Source: Candidatus Sumerlaeaceae bacterium (lineage in GTDB: Bacteria > Sumerlaeota > Sumerlaeia > Sumerlaeales > Sumerlaeaceae). From it: DNA of 50,999 bases. The DNA lies in the NCBI GenBank assembly GCA_026418615.1, contig JAOAAY010000001.1, positions 206,867 through 257,865 of the forward strand, in the 5' to 3' direction. The translations under genes and the position numbers were made by a program. The notes below the pieces were generated by a model. The model was not told the origin of the DNA and did no database searches. It saw only the letters and a program-made list of their open reading frames with translations. Of the stretch, positions 42,752 through 50,999 are shown piece after piece. Each line of letters starts with the position of its first letter. Within the stretch, counting starts at the first letter, position 1.

Positions 42752-44982
42752 CCCCATGCCGAGCGCGCCAATGGCCCGGCGACGGTCATCAATCCCTAAC
42801 GGCTCGAGTCGCGCTCTTGGCCCTTGTGGTCATTGTACTTAACCGCGAAACATCCACCCTTTTGTTGATGGGCTGGGAAATGATTCGCTCTCAGGCGGGC
42901 ACGCTTTGGTTCGGGCTTGCTCTGGGGACTGTCGGAGTTTTGTCGGTTTTTGTGGGGCTGAGGGCCTTCGGTCCAGTGCAGAGGCTTGCCTTGGCAGGCG
43001 CGTGGGCAGTGATGGGCTTGACCATGGTTCAGGGCGCGTTCGTGATGGCTGAACTCGGCCACCATGGATTAACTTCGCGGTCATCATTGTTGGCGGCGAA
43101 CGCCTGTCTATCTCTCGTGTTTGTTTGGTGTGTGTGGCGGTGGAAACCGGGAGATTTGGAGCAAATGGTTCGGACCGCGCTCATCATCGCCGGTTTGGCC
43201 GTGGCAGTTCCCTGTCTGGTTGAGTACGCCAGCCACACCTTCGGGTTGTTGGCCGTGGACCGAGGCTGGCGCACTCTTCATCCACGCGACGCGACGGGAG
43301 TGTATGGCGACACGGTGCGTGTGGGGTATGCGTTTGGCGGTCCCAATGCGGCTGCGCCCATGTTGGTGACCTGCTGGGTCGCATGGCTCGGCCGCGACCT
43401 GCTCACGCAGGGATTTTGGCAAGCGCGGTTGGCGAGGATCGCTGGCATGTTGCTGGTGGCGGCAGCGCTTCTACTGACCTATTCCCGCGCGGCCTATGTG
43501 GGGTTGGTTCTTCAGATGTTGCTGCTGGGCGGCGTTGCGTGGCACCGTATGCGGCGTTCCGCAGACCGGCCGGGCAGGCTGGGATTGGTCTTCGCGCTGT
43601 TTGCTGTTGGCGTCCTTGCACTCATCGCGCCGCATGCTGTCAGGCGCCTATCCTCCGTGGTGCTGGTGTCTGACGCGTCCGCCTTGAACCGACTCGCCCT
43701 TTACGCGGGCTCGGCGGAGTTTTTGATCCTGAGGCCTTTTTCTGGATGGGGCGCTGGGACATTCCCGCTGCTTTACTCAGCCTTTTTCCGGATTCCAGGT
43801 ATTTCCTACCCTTATGCGGACGCCCACAGCGCGCTCTTTCTGACTCTGATCGAACGCGGTGCGGCGGGACTGATGCTCGCCATGCTGGCCATCACGGGGT
43901 TGTGCGTCAGGCAGACTTTGTTGCGAACCCCGCCTTGGTTGCTTGCCGCGCTGGCCGGCATGACTCCCTGTTATGTGTTGGACAACCCGGCATTCCAGTT
44001 GCACGGCCCTGCATTGCTCGGCCTGCTGACACTCGCTCCGCTGTGTGCCATCGCGTCGCAACAGGAACGCCGCTACGGTGTGCCGCGATGGGCCAAGTGG
44101 ACGCCGGCCGCGCTGGTGGCTCTTTGGTGTCTGGGAGCCATCCAGCCATTTCCCGCGGCGCGGGACCTCGTCGAGATCCGCACGGAGAAATTTTTGAGTC
44201 GGCTGATCGGCCAGACAGGATTGGTGATGCAGGGTTCCAACGACGCAGTCAGGATGCACATTGGGCACACCGGCGATGCTCCGAGTGTGCTCGCGGGTCT
44301 TGCCGTCCTGACGGATGCTGCCCTGAATCGGGGGCATCGGCCGGTCGCTGTCCCCCATGAGGTCACAAGGGCCGTCTGTCGGGCGCCCGGTGACTGGACC
44401 GTAACATTCTCCGATGCGGCCACGCTGCTGCTCTCCCATCCCGCTCCGGAAACCGCCCGGTGGCTCCACGAGGCGATCCCACCGGGTGAACTGCGACCCT
44501 CCTGTCAGCGTTTGTTTGGGCACGACGGCTTTGCCTCGGCCACCATCGAAAAGCCCTGTCCCCAGTGCGGCAACCTTGATGTGGCCCCTGCCGGTCCCCT
44601 GAGACAGGAGGGTCTGAGCCGCTATGCCACCACGGCTTCGCTCTCCCGGATTGTGGATGCCTATCTGGCCCTGACGGATCCCGGCACGACTCAAGGAGAA
44701 GCCCTCAGCGAGGCCATACGCGGCGGTGGCGACCGGCTGGGTCTGACACGCCAACTTGTGACGGATATTCCTTGGGATTCAGTTTCGTTTTACACCGGCC
44801 GGATTCGCGAGGAAATTGTTTTGTTCCGCGACGGGTCTCACACTTGGGGCATCGCCGCGGCCTCACGCGCGCCCATGGACATCGCCCCCCGTGCCGACAC
44901 CGCAATCAACCGCATGTTTGGTATGGCTGGATGGCGCATCTTCACGGCATTCGATGCGCTTCCCACCATGTGGGACGAGTGA
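42745..44982 (+). CDS. O-antigen ligase/polymerase-like membrane protein with large C-terminal domain
   Basis: A 745-residue protein with roughly twelve transmembrane helices in the first 470 residues. The Wzy_C-type loop contains LILRPFSGWGAGTFPLL and SYPYADAHSALFLTLIERG, the usual H-x(n)-E region of WaaL/Wzy-family enzymes. These join polysaccharide units to lipid or protein acceptors in the periplasm. The last 270 residues form an extra soluble domain with two close cysteines (PCPQC). GGAGG precedes ATG 42745. The coupled peptide and exported-protein genes suggest that the product decorates or exports a secreted partner, in the way PglL-type O-oligosaccharyltransferases use pilin-like proteins; this is inference. 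Confidence 0.8.
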   Translation: MLTPCRARQWPGDGHQSLTARVALLALVVIVLNRETSTLLLMGWEMIRSQAGTLWFGLALGTVGVLSVFVGLRAFGPVQRLALAGAWAVMGLTMVQGAFVMAELGHHGLTSRSSLLAANACLSLVFVWCVWRWKPGDLEQMVRTALIIAGLAVAVPCLVEYASHTFGLLAVDRGWRTLHPRDATGVYGDTVRVGYAFGGPNAAAPMLVTCWVAWLGRDLLTQGFWQARLARIAGMLLVAAALLLTYSRAAYVGLVLQMLLLGGVAWHRMRRSADRPGRLGLVFALFAVGVLALIAPHAVRRLSSVVLVSDASALNRLALYAGSAEFLILRPFSGWGAGTFPLLYSAFFRIPGISYPYADAHSALFLTLIERGAAGLMLAMLAITGLCVRQTLLRTPPWLLAALAGMTPCYVLDNPAFQLHGPALLGLLTLAPLCAIASQQERRYGVPRWAKWTPAALVALWCLGAIQPFPAARDLVEIRTEKFLSRLIGQTGLVMQGSNDAVRMHIGHTGDAPSVLAGLAVLTDAALNRGHRPVAVPHEVTRAVCRAPGDWTVTFSDAATLLLSHPAPETARWLHEAIPPGELRPSCQRLFGHDGFASATIEKPCPQCGNLDVAPAGPLRQEGLSRYATTASLSRIVDAYLALTDPGTTQGEALSEAIRGGGDRLGLTRQLVTDIPWDSVSFYTGRIREEIVLFRDGSHTWGIAAASRAPMDIAPRADTAINRMFGMAGWRIFTAFDALPTMWDE

Positions 44983-45003
44983 CACCCCTCCCGTACGATC
45001 TTA

Positions 45004-45020
45004 CCCCGGGCATCTCGGGG
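45004..45020 (+). other. Short hairpin between the ligase-like gene and sucC
   Basis: CCCCG (45004-45008) pairs with CGGGG (45016-45020) over a 7-base loop. It lacks a T-run, so it may be a weak terminator or a structured leader of sucC. Confidence 0.3.
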
Positions 45021-45095
45021 CGAATATCCGGCTTGCCCAAGCGGTCTTTCCAGCCCGTCATGTCGTTCGCCAGATAAGGACGAGAGGCAAAAGCG

Positions 45096-46253
45096 ATGAA
45101 GATTCATGAGCACCAGGCCAAGGAAATCCTTCGCAGTTATGGCGTGCGGACGCCCAAGGGCGGCGTGGCTGCCACTCCCGCACGGGCCGAGAGCGTAGCA
45201 AGGAAACTCCACGATAAAGAGGGGCTCGGCTTTCCGATGGTCGTCAAAGCCCAAGTGCTCGTGGGCGGGCGCGGCAAGGCGGGTGGCGTGAAACTGGCGC
45301 ACTCCGCCGAGGAAGTGCGCGCCCGCGCCAAGGACATCCTTAAGATGGACATCAAGGGCGAGATCGTCAAAAAGGTGCTCATCGAGCAGGGCCTGGATAT
45401 TGCCCGCGAGATCTACCTTGGCGTCATCATTGACCGCGCCCGCAAAATGCCCGTCTTCATGGCCAGTGCCGCGGGAGGCGTGGATATCGAGCAGGTGGCC
45501 GCCGAGACACCCGAGAAAATTCTCTTCTCCCCCGTGGATCCCCTCATCGGTCTTGCTGATTTTCAGGTGCGCGAGATGGCTTTCTTCACAGGCATCCCCA
45601 AGTCGGGTATGAAGGATTTTTCCGGCATCGTCCGCGGGCTGTATCAGGCATTCCTCGATCTCGACTGTTCGCTCGCTGAGATCAACCCGCTTGTGGTGAC
45701 TGGCGCGGGGGAGGTCATCGCGGCGGACGCCAAGATGAACTTTGACGACAATGCGCTCTACCGCCACCCGCAAGTGGCCGAGTTGCGCGACGAGGCCGAA
45801 GAGGCGCCCCTCGAGCGCGAAGCCCGGCGGCTCAAACTGAATTATGTCAAGTTGGAGGGCAAAATCGGCTGCATCGTCAACGGCGCCGGACTGGCCATGG
45901 GCACGATGGACATTGTCAAGCACTTCGGAGGCGAACCGGCCAACTTCCTCGATATTGGCGGAGGGGCGAAAAGCGAGCAGGTGGCCGAGGCGTTGCGCCT
46001 CATCGTCCGCGACCCCAAGGTGAACACGATCTTTTTCAACATCTTCGGCGGCATTGTGCGATGCGACCTTGTGGCCCAAGGCATCCTCGATGCGCTCAAG
46101 ACGATGCCCGATTGGAACACGCCGATCGTCATCCGTCTGTCGGGCACCAACGAGGAAATCGCCCGCGACATGCTCAAAGGTACGGCGCTGATTCCTGTTG
46201 GCTCGATGAGCGAAGGGGCGAAAAAGGCCGTGGAACTCTCAGCCCGGGCCTGA
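45096..46253 (+). CDS. sucC: Succinyl-CoA synthetase beta subunit (ADP-forming)
   Basis: A 385-residue ATP-grasp subunit. It opens with MKIHEHQAKEILRSYGV. GGRGKAGGVKLA is the nucleotide site, EINPLVVT the metal-binding motif, and GAGLAMGTMDIVKHFGG and NIFGGIVRCD complete the family signature. With SucD it interconverts succinyl-CoA and succinate with ATP formation in the TCA cycle. sucD, normally immediately downstream, is absent; rpmB follows instead. ATG 45096 has a GAGAGG site upstream. Confidence 0.95.
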   Translation: MKIHEHQAKEILRSYGVRTPKGGVAATPARAESVARKLHDKEGLGFPMVVKAQVLVGGRGKAGGVKLAHSAEEVRARAKDILKMDIKGEIVKKVLIEQGLDIAREIYLGVIIDRARKMPVFMASAAGGVDIEQVAAETPEKILFSPVDPLIGLADFQVREMAFFTGIPKSGMKDFSGIVRGLYQAFLDLDCSLAEINPLVVTGAGEVIAADAKMNFDDNALYRHPQVAELRDEAEEAPLEREARRLKLNYVKLEGKIGCIVNGAGLAMGTMDIVKHFGGEPANFLDIGGGAKSEQVAEALRLIVRDPKVNTIFFNIFGGIVRCDLVAQGILDALKTMPDWNTPIVIRLSGTNEEIARDMLKGTALIPVGSMSEGAKKAVELSARA

Positions 46254-46304
46254 CACCCGGGCGCGGGCGTGTGAATAACAACCCGCAAGTCTGATACGGA
46301 AAGA

Positions 46305-46365
46305 GGCCCCGCTCGTGGTGCGCGGGGCCGCCAATTCACTGACCGATTTGCCCGCCCCAGCGGGC
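46305..46365 (+). promoter_or_regulatory. Two tandem hairpins in the sucC-rpmB gap
   Basis: Hairpin one: GGCCCCGC (46305-46312) with GCGGGGCC (46322-46329). Hairpin two: GCCCGC (46350-46355) with GCGGGC (46360-46365), ending 5 bases before the rpmB ribosome binding site. Neither has a T-run. The first may end sucC transcription by a factor-dependent route. The second sits where it could gate rpmB translation, as in ribosomal protein leaders. Confidence 0.4.
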
Positions 46366-46379
46366 CTGCGAGGATAACG

Positions 46380-46568
46380 ATGGCTAAATGCGCAATCACC
46401 GGCAAGCGGCCCCGCGTGGGCAACAATGTCAGCCACGCCAACAATAAGACCAAGCGGCGCTTCCTTCCCAACCTGCAGAGGGTTCGGGTGGAGGTGGACG
46501 GCCGCGTGAAGCGGATGTGGGTCAGCACCCGCGCGCTGAAGAGCGGGTTGGTGAAAAAGGCCGGCTGA
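46380..46568 (+). CDS. rpmB: 50S ribosomal protein bL28
   Basis: A 62-residue basic protein, [20 protein letters not shown] and [17 protein letters not shown], which is the standard bL28 pattern. Only one cysteine remains near the start (C4), so this is the zinc-free form. GAGGAT precedes ATG 46380. It usually neighbours rpmG or recG; here it follows sucC, so gene order is not conserved. Confidence 0.95.
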   Translation: MAKCAITGKRPRVGNNVSHANNKTKRRFLPNLQRVRVEVDGRVKRMWVSTRALKSGLVKKAG

Positions 46569-46601
46569 GCGCTGAGTGGCGCGACGCCGCCCGCCGCTCC
46601 A

Positions 46602-46620
46602 GCCCGCTGACGGGCAGCGC
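46602..46620 (+). terminator. Weak hairpin after rpmB
   Basis: GCCCG (46602-46606) pairs with CGGGC (46611-46615) over CTGA, followed by AGCGCTTTG. The stem and T-run are both short, so this is only a possible terminator between rpmB and the desulfhydrase gene. Confidence 0.3.
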
Positions 46621-46634
46621 TTTGCCTCAATCAT

Positions 46635-47675
46635 ATGATTAGACACCCAAGAAGGATCCGTCTCGCCCATCTCCCGACTCCCCTCGAGCCGTTGACCCGG
46701 CTCTCTCGCGAACTCGGCGGTCCGGAAATTTGGATCAAGCGCGACGATATGACCGGCACCTTGCTGTCGGGAAACAAGGTTCGCAAACTGGAGTTCGCCC
46801 TCGCCGAAGGGGTGGCCCGACAAGCCAAGGTCATCATCACCGTTGGCGGCATCCAGTCGAATCATTGCCGTGCCACAGCATTTGCCTGCGCGCGCCTCGG
46901 CCTGGAATGCCACCTCATCTTGCGTGGAAGCCAGCCGGGCCCGCCGGACGGTAATTACCTGCTCGATCATCTGGCTGGTGCCCGGTTTACGCACTTGCCC
47001 GCTGAGGTCTATTCCACACGGCGTCCGGAAGTCGTTGCAGAACTGACCGAACACTATGCCCGGCAAGGCAAGAAGGCTTATTATATCCCGGTCGGAGCCT
47101 CCAACGCCATCGGAGCGTGGGGCTATGTGCGCGCTTACGAGGAGTTGCTCGTTCAGTGCCGCAAACGCGGGTTTGTTCCAGACCATGTTGTATCAGCCAC
47201 CGGTTCAGGCGGAACCACGGCGGGCCTGTTGGCCGGTGCGACCCTGCCGGGCCACCATCGGGCCCGGATTTACGGTGTCATCGTTTGCGATGATATTCCC
47301 ACCTTCGAGCGTGATATCCGCGCCATCCTCGAAGAGATGGCCCGGCGCTGGCATTTGGGCCTTGAGCCGGATCAAATACCAATTCAACTCCTCGACGGCT
47401 ACATTGGGGAGGGCTACGCCGTACCGTATGAAGCCGAACTGGAGACCATCCGGTTGTTAGCCCGGACGGAGGGCCACTTGCTCGATCCGGTTTACACCGG
47501 AAAAGCATTTTACGGCCTCGTCGAAGAAATCCGAAAGGGGCGCTTCCGCAAAACCGACAAGATCGTGTTTGTCCACACAGGCGGGATGTTTGGTGTTTTC
47601 CCGCAGCGTGCGGCTTTCGGATTTCCCGAGGCACCCCTCGCGTGCGATCCGCAGCAGCCAGAGGCCAAGAGGTGA
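46635..47675 (+). CDS. dcyD: D-cysteine desulfhydrase / ACC deaminase family PLP enzyme
   Basis: A 346-residue fold-type II PLP enzyme. The Schiff-base lysine is K48 in SGNKVRKLEF, GGIQSNHCRATA is the substrate-binding loop and GSGGTTAG the phosphate cup. LLDPVYTGKAFYGL and HTGGMFGVF at the C-terminus are closer to DcyD-type D-cysteine desulfhydrases than to ACC deaminase. The reaction would be D-cysteine to pyruvate, sulfide and ammonia. ATG 46635 has no clear ribosome binding site. It is transcribed alone, convergent with carA. Confidence 0.82.
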   Translation: MIRHPRRIRLAHLPTPLEPLTRLSRELGGPEIWIKRDDMTGTLLSGNKVRKLEFALAEGVARQAKVIITVGGIQSNHCRATAFACARLGLECHLILRGSQPGPPDGNYLLDHLAGARFTHLPAEVYSTRRPEVVAELTEHYARQGKKAYYIPVGASNAIGAWGYVRAYEELLVQCRKRGFVPDHVVSATGSGGTTAGLLAGATLPGHHRARIYGVIVCDDIPTFERDIRAILEEMARRWHLGLEPDQIPIQLLDGYIGEGYAVPYEAELETIRLLARTEGHLLDPVYTGKAFYGLVEEIRKGRFRKTDKIVFVHTGGMFGVFPQRAAFGFPEAPLACDPQQPEAKR

Positions 47676-47799
47676 ATCGCAAGATTGGAAACCCACTTGC
47701 TGAAGGGTGCGGGGGCACGGCGCAACACCAAGAGTTCGTGGGGCTATCTCAGTGCGCCAGACCCCGGAACTGGCGCGCTGGCCGCGAGCGCCTCAGCGC

Positions 47800-48963
47800 T
47801 CAGCCGCGCTCGATCCACTCCCGGAAGCGTCTGAACAGGTAACCCGAGTCATGCGGTCCCGGCGCGGCTTCCGGGTGATACTGGACGGCGAAAAACTTCT
47901 GTTTCTCGTCCTCAAACCCCTCGAGGGTGTTGTCGTTCAGGTTCACATGGGTGATGGCACAAGTTTTGGGGAGACTGTTAATATCCACGCAGAAGCCGTG
48001 ATTTTGCGAAGTGATCTCTACGCGCTTCGTTTTCTCGTCGCGCACGGGGTGGTTTGCGCCATGATGGCCGAACTTGAGTTTGAAGGTGGTTCCGCCTGAG
48101 GCCAAGCCGAGGATCTGATGCCCGAGGCAGATGCCGAACATGGGCACGGCCCCCAACAGTTTTCTGACCTCGTTCACGATGCCCGGCAGTGCCGCCGGGT
48201 CGCCCGGACCGTTCGAGAGAAACACCCCGTCGGGTTTGTGTGACAACACTTCCTCGGCCGTTGTGCGGGCGGGAACGACGAGCACCCGGAAGCCTTGCGC
48301 CAGAAGCAGATCGAGGATATTCCTCTTTACGCCGAAGTCGTATGCCACTACGAGCGGCCCCTCGCCTGAGCCAGCCAACCCTTTCATGGACTCGGCGGCT
48401 GCGCCCCCCAAGGTGGCGTTGAGATCCGCCAGCGCCGGATGCAGACGGTGCTCGTAGGGCTCGGATACAGTGACATCATCCACGAGATTGAGCCCTTCCA
48501 TCGTCGGGCTGGCGAGAGCGACAGCCTGAAGGGCAGCCACATCGTCAGTCTGGGTGGAGATGACCGCGCGCATGGCGCCCCGCTGGCGCACATGAAGCAC
48601 GGCGGCGCGGGTGTCAATTCCTTCAATGCCCATCACACCATGACGGGCGAGGTAATCGTGAAGATGCTCCTCGCTGCGCCAATTGGAAGTGATCCGCGAC
48701 ACCTCTTTGACGATAAAACCGGCCACATGGGGGCGGGCGGACTCATGGTCGAGTTCATTCACGCCGTAATTCCCGATCAGCGGGTAGGTCATGACAACCA
48801 TTTGGCCGCGATAGGAGGGGTCCGTCAGAACCTCTTGATAGCCGGTCATGCCCGTGTGAAAAATGATTTCACCGCAGGCCTGACCCGTGGCGCCAAAGGA
48901 GCGGCCGCGAAACACGGTACCGTCTTCCAGCACAAGCAGGGCAGGTATGTCGGGGCGTGTCAT
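47800..48963 (-). CDS. carA: Carbamoyl-phosphate synthase small subunit (glutaminase)
   Basis: A 387-residue amidotransferase subunit that supplies ammonia from glutamine to CarB for arginine and pyrimidine synthesis. The N-terminal domain has [20 protein letters not shown]. The class I glutaminase domain has the nucleophile C279 in [13 protein letters not shown] and the His-Glu of VQYHPEA near the C-terminus. The frame extends upstream to 49095, but homology starts at [15 protein letters not shown], so ATG 48963 is used. carB is not adjacent in the window. It is divergent from the acylphosphatase gene. Confidence 0.95.
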   Translation of the reverse strand: MTRPDIPALLVLEDGTVFRGRSFGATGQACGEIIFHTGMTGYQEVLTDPSYRGQMVVMTYPLIGNYGVNELDHESARPHVAGFIVKEVSRITSNWRSEEHLHDYLARHGVMGIEGIDTRAAVLHVRQRGAMRAVISTQTDDVAALQAVALASPTMEGLNLVDDVTVSEPYEHRLHPALADLNATLGGAAAESMKGLAGSGEGPLVVAYDFGVKRNILDLLLAQGFRVLVVPARTTAEEVLSHKPDGVFLSNGPGDPAALPGIVNEVRKLLGAVPMFGICLGHQILGLASGGTTFKLKFGHHGANHPVRDEKTKRVEITSQNHGFCVDINSLPKTCAITHVNLNDNTLEGFEDEKQKFFAVQYHPEAAPGPHDSGYLFRRFREWIERG

Positions 48964-49069
48964 GTCAGTTCGTGCAGACCGGACGCCATCGAATGTATTC
49001 AGCGCAGGGGCGCAAGGGGAAAACTGATTGCCATTCGCGTGTGCCCGAGTCACCGATTTGAGCATCGTC

Positions 49070-49366
49070 ATGACAGGGAAAAAACAGCCGCCCACCTTAT
49101 CTCTTTACGCCACCGTCAGTGGTCGCGTGCAAGGCGTTGGCTTTCGCTACTGGGTCATTCAGGAGGCTTTGTCCTTGGGCCTGCGAGGGTGGGTGCGCAA
49201 CCTGTCGGACGGTCGCGTGGATCTCGAAGCCGTGGGCGATGAGGCCGCGCTCAAAGAACTCGAGCGCCGGCTTTGGATCGGGCCGCCCGTTGCCCGAGTG
49301 GACGAAGTGACTGTCGAGTATCAGCCAGCCACCAAGGCCTACTCGGGCTTCCATGTGGCCTATTGA
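49070..49366 (+). CDS. acyP: Acylphosphatase
   Basis: A 98-residue enzyme that hydrolyses acyl phosphates. Both family signatures are present: [11 protein letters not shown] with the phosphate-binding Arg, and [13 protein letters not shown] with the catalytic Asn. The upstream frame starts at 49028, but homology and the usual length favour ATG 49070, 106 bases from the divergent carA start. Carbamoyl phosphate, the product of carbamoyl-phosphate synthase, is an acyl phosphate, but a functional link is only a thought. Confidence 0.92.
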   Translation: MTGKKQPPTLSLYATVSGRVQGVGFRYWVIQEALSLGLRGWVRNLSDGRVDLEAVGDEAALKELERRLWIGPPVARVDEVTVEYQPATKAYSGFHVAY

Positions 49367-49546
49367 GCAGTCCGTCCCTTTTGGCGCAGGCTGGTCAATT
49401 GGCACCGCCCGTCAAGGTTGAGGTGCGGCCGCATAAAACAAGTCTGTTCAAAGCATCAGCATCGCCGCTCCCAGTTCGCAACTGGCACGCTTTGCGCCAG
49501 CACGCTGAGCAACCCCATCTACCGCTGCGAAGGAACCATCTCTGCC

Positions 49547-49885
49547 GTGAAAAAGATTGAGTGCATCATCAAGCCCCATGTGTTGGAACCGCTGCAAAGC
49601 GATTTGCTAGCGGCCAATGTCAGCGGCATGACCGTTTATGAAGTGCGCGGCTTTGGCCGTCAAAAGGGCCATTCGGAACTCTATCAGGGCAGCGAGTACA
49701 TCGCGGACCTGCTGCCAAAACTCAAGGTGGAGATTTACGCAGACGATGGCGATGTCGAGCGGATCGTCGGAATCATCGCCAACACCGCCCGAACCGGAAA
49801 GATCGGTGACGGCAAAATTGTCGTGACGCCCATCGAGCACCTTGTCCGCATTCGCACAGGCGAAACGGGCCCGGACGCCATCTGA
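49547..49885 (+). CDS. glnB: Nitrogen regulatory protein P-II
   Basis: A 112-residue P-II trimer subunit that signals nitrogen and energy state through 2-oxoglutarate and ATP/ADP binding. It opens KKIECIIKPHVLEPLQSDL. GFGRQKGHSELYQGSEY is the T-loop with the modifiable tyrosine at its end, and GKIGDGKIVVTPIEHLVRIRTGE is the nucleotide-binding C-terminal part. The start is GTG 49547 with AAGGAA upstream; the longer frame from 49418 has no family similarity before this. glnA and amtB are not adjacent. Confidence 0.93.
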   Translation: MKKIECIIKPHVLEPLQSDLLAANVSGMTVYEVRGFGRQKGHSELYQGSEYIADLLPKLKVEIYADDGDVERIVGIIANTARTGKIGDGKIVVTPIEHLVRIRTGETGPDAI

Positions 49886-49982
49886 GGCGCAGCGTCGGCA
49901 CCCGCTTTTTTGTTGAAGCGCGACCCGCCCCGCCACAACGCTTTGAGCCGCTGGGGTAAGGGCCCCGCGGGGTGAAACGACT

Positions 49983-50996
49983 ATGATCATTATCATGCGG
50001 CCGGACGCAACCGAGGAGCAACTCGAGCACCTCGTTGATGTTGTCACGCAGGCCGGGCTTCAGGCGCACATCTCACGAGGCGCCGAACGAACCATCGTGG
50101 GGTGCATCGGCAACGATGCCCTCGCCGAGAACATTCCCTTTCGGGCCATTCCGGGCGTCGAGGATTTTGTCCGGATTCTCAAGCCGTACAAACTGGCTGC
50201 GCGCGAGTCCCAACCGGAAAAAACACGCATCATGTCGCGCGATGTGGTGATCGGCGGCAAGGAGATCGTCGTCGTCGCCGGGCCATGCAGTGTGGAGCCG
50301 AATTCTTCGATTTTTGAGACGGCCCGTGCCGTCAAGGCAGCAGGCGCGAAGATGTTGCGCGGCGGCGCCTTCAAACCGCGCACATCGCCATACGACTTTC
50401 AGGGACTTGGCGAGGAGGGGCTGCGCATGATGGCCGATGCGCGCGAGGAAACGGGCCTGCCCATCGTCACCGAAGTCATGGACACTCGCGATGTGGAACT
50501 GGTCTACCGCTATGCGGACGCGTTCCAGATCGGAACCCGCAACGCCCAGAACTTCCAGTTGTTGCGCGAGGTTGGCAAATACGACAAACCGGTTTTCCTC
50601 AAGCGCGGCATGAGCCAGACCATCAAGGAACTGCTGATGTCGGCCGAATACATCATGAGCCAAGGCAATCGCGAGGTTATTTTGGTGGAGCGCGGCATCC
50701 GGACTTTTGAGACGGCCACTCGCAACACGCTCGACATTGCCGCGGTAGCCGTGCTGCAGCGCGAGACCCACCTGCCGATTTTTGTGGATCCCAGCCACGC
50801 CGCGGGCGATTTCCGCTATGTGATCCAACTCTCGCTGGCCTCGGTGGCATGCGGGTGCGACGGCCTCCTGGTGGAAGTGCACCCAAATCCGGAGAAAGCC
50901 ATGAGTGACGGGGCGCAGACCCTGCGATTCGAGAAATTCGAGAAATTGATTCGCGACATCCGGCCGGTGGCTGAGGCCGTCGGACGCGCGGTGTAG
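49983..50996 (+). CDS. aroF: 3-deoxy-7-phosphoheptulonate (DAHP) synthase, AroF/AroA(beta) type
   Basis: A 337-residue first enzyme of the shikimate pathway, joining phosphoenolpyruvate and erythrose 4-phosphate. The first 70 residues are a ferredoxin-like regulatory domain (MIIIMRPDATEEQLEHLVD), as in Thermotoga DAHP synthase. The barrel has VVAGPCSVEP with the metal-binding Cys, GGAFKPRTSPY, FLKRGMSQTIKE, and FVDPSHAAGDF with its His. ATG 49983 follows GGGGTGAAAC. A 10-base palindrome CCCCGCGGGG at 49963-49972 overlaps the leader. The gene ends with TAG at 50994, just inside the window. Confidence 0.95.
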   Translation: MIIIMRPDATEEQLEHLVDVVTQAGLQAHISRGAERTIVGCIGNDALAENIPFRAIPGVEDFVRILKPYKLAARESQPEKTRIMSRDVVIGGKEIVVVAGPCSVEPNSSIFETARAVKAAGAKMLRGGAFKPRTSPYDFQGLGEEGLRMMADAREETGLPIVTEVMDTRDVELVYRYADAFQIGTRNAQNFQLLREVGKYDKPVFLKRGMSQTIKELLMSAEYIMSQGNREVILVERGIRTFETATRNTLDIAAVAVLQRETHLPIFVDPSHAAGDFRYVIQLSLASVACGCDGLLVEVHPNPEKAMSDGAQTLRFEKFEKLIRDIRPVAEAVGRAV

Positions 50997-50999
50997 GAG

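Noticed and set aside
44838-46079. 413-residue open frame on the minus strand
   Set aside because: It is antisense to sucC and the end of the ligase-like gene; sucC is unambiguous.
1-50999. tRNA genes, rRNA genes, CRISPR arrays, insertion sequences and prophage
   Set aside because: Scanning by eye showed no cloverleaf-like T-loop sequences, no regularly spaced repeats, no transposase or integrase motifs and no long terminal inverted repeats. A tool-based scan could still reveal a short RNA.

Overview
The window is a GC-rich (about 60% by eye), densely packed bacterial chromosome segment. It looks like an uncultivated Gram-negative-type lineage. The evidence is a PulG/PilE-like pseudopilin of the short style common in Candidatus Sumerlaeota, Hydrogenedentota and related phyla, several lipoproteins and large secreted proteins, a PknB-like kinase, and mixed housekeeping genes with no conserved order. 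The phylum is an inference, not a reading. I saw no tRNA, rRNA, CRISPR array, transposase, integrase or phage gene.

Layout. 1-9160: start of arginine decarboxylase (leftward), then a rightward run of a PaaK/CapK-type adenylating enzyme, a GH4 glycosidase, a MoeB-rhodanese fusion, a secreted thioredoxin-TPR protein, a CDP-paratose-2-epimerase-type enzyme, a lone MalG-like sugar permease and a small unknown protein. 9543-15204 (leftward): a MacAB-like export operon (periplasmic adaptor, ATPase, two FtsX/MacB-type permeases, Cys-rich lipoprotein) behind a Cys-rich secreted protein. 15451-21028 (rightward): a tightly coupled five-gene catabolic operon. 21039-23440 (leftward): Ser/Thr kinase and RimI-like acetyltransferase. 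23751-32577: a GFO/IDH/MocA oxidoreductase, a pseudopilin, a Ski2-like helicase with an OmpR-type C-terminal domain, a GT4 glycosyltransferase and a six-hairpin glycosidase-like protein. 32639-33733: LeuB-type dehydrogenase. 33947-37732: lower-GC island of unknown secreted proteins. 37633-39646: decayed GntR/ABC operon ending in an intact permease gene. 39710-44982: GT39 enzyme, a small Cys-rich secreted peptide, a membrane-anchored secreted protein and an O-antigen-ligase-type protein. 45096-50996: sucC, rpmB, D-cysteine desulfhydrase-type enzyme, carA, acylphosphatase, P-II and DAHP synthase.

Most interesting system. The operon 15451-21028 holds a long KamA-family radical-SAM aminomutase, both subunits of a 3-oxoacid CoA-transferase, a class III aminotransferase and a PcaF-like thiolase. 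The first four genes are joined by ATGA/GTGA stop-start overlaps and the fifth follows after 16 bases. Read in order of chemistry they form a complete route: alpha-amino acid to beta-amino acid, to 3-oxo acid, to 3-oxoacyl-CoA, to acetyl-CoA plus a shortened acyl-CoA. The residues that hold the lysine side chain in true lysine 2,3-aminomutase are not conserved in a hand alignment, so the substrate is probably not lysine.

Other points of note are the helicase-OmpR fusion, the remains of a GntR-ABC operon fused by deletion to a TPR gene, an amber codon between two Cys-rich reading frames, and homopolymer tracts (C10 and G8) upstream of two loci encoding Cys-rich secreted proteins.
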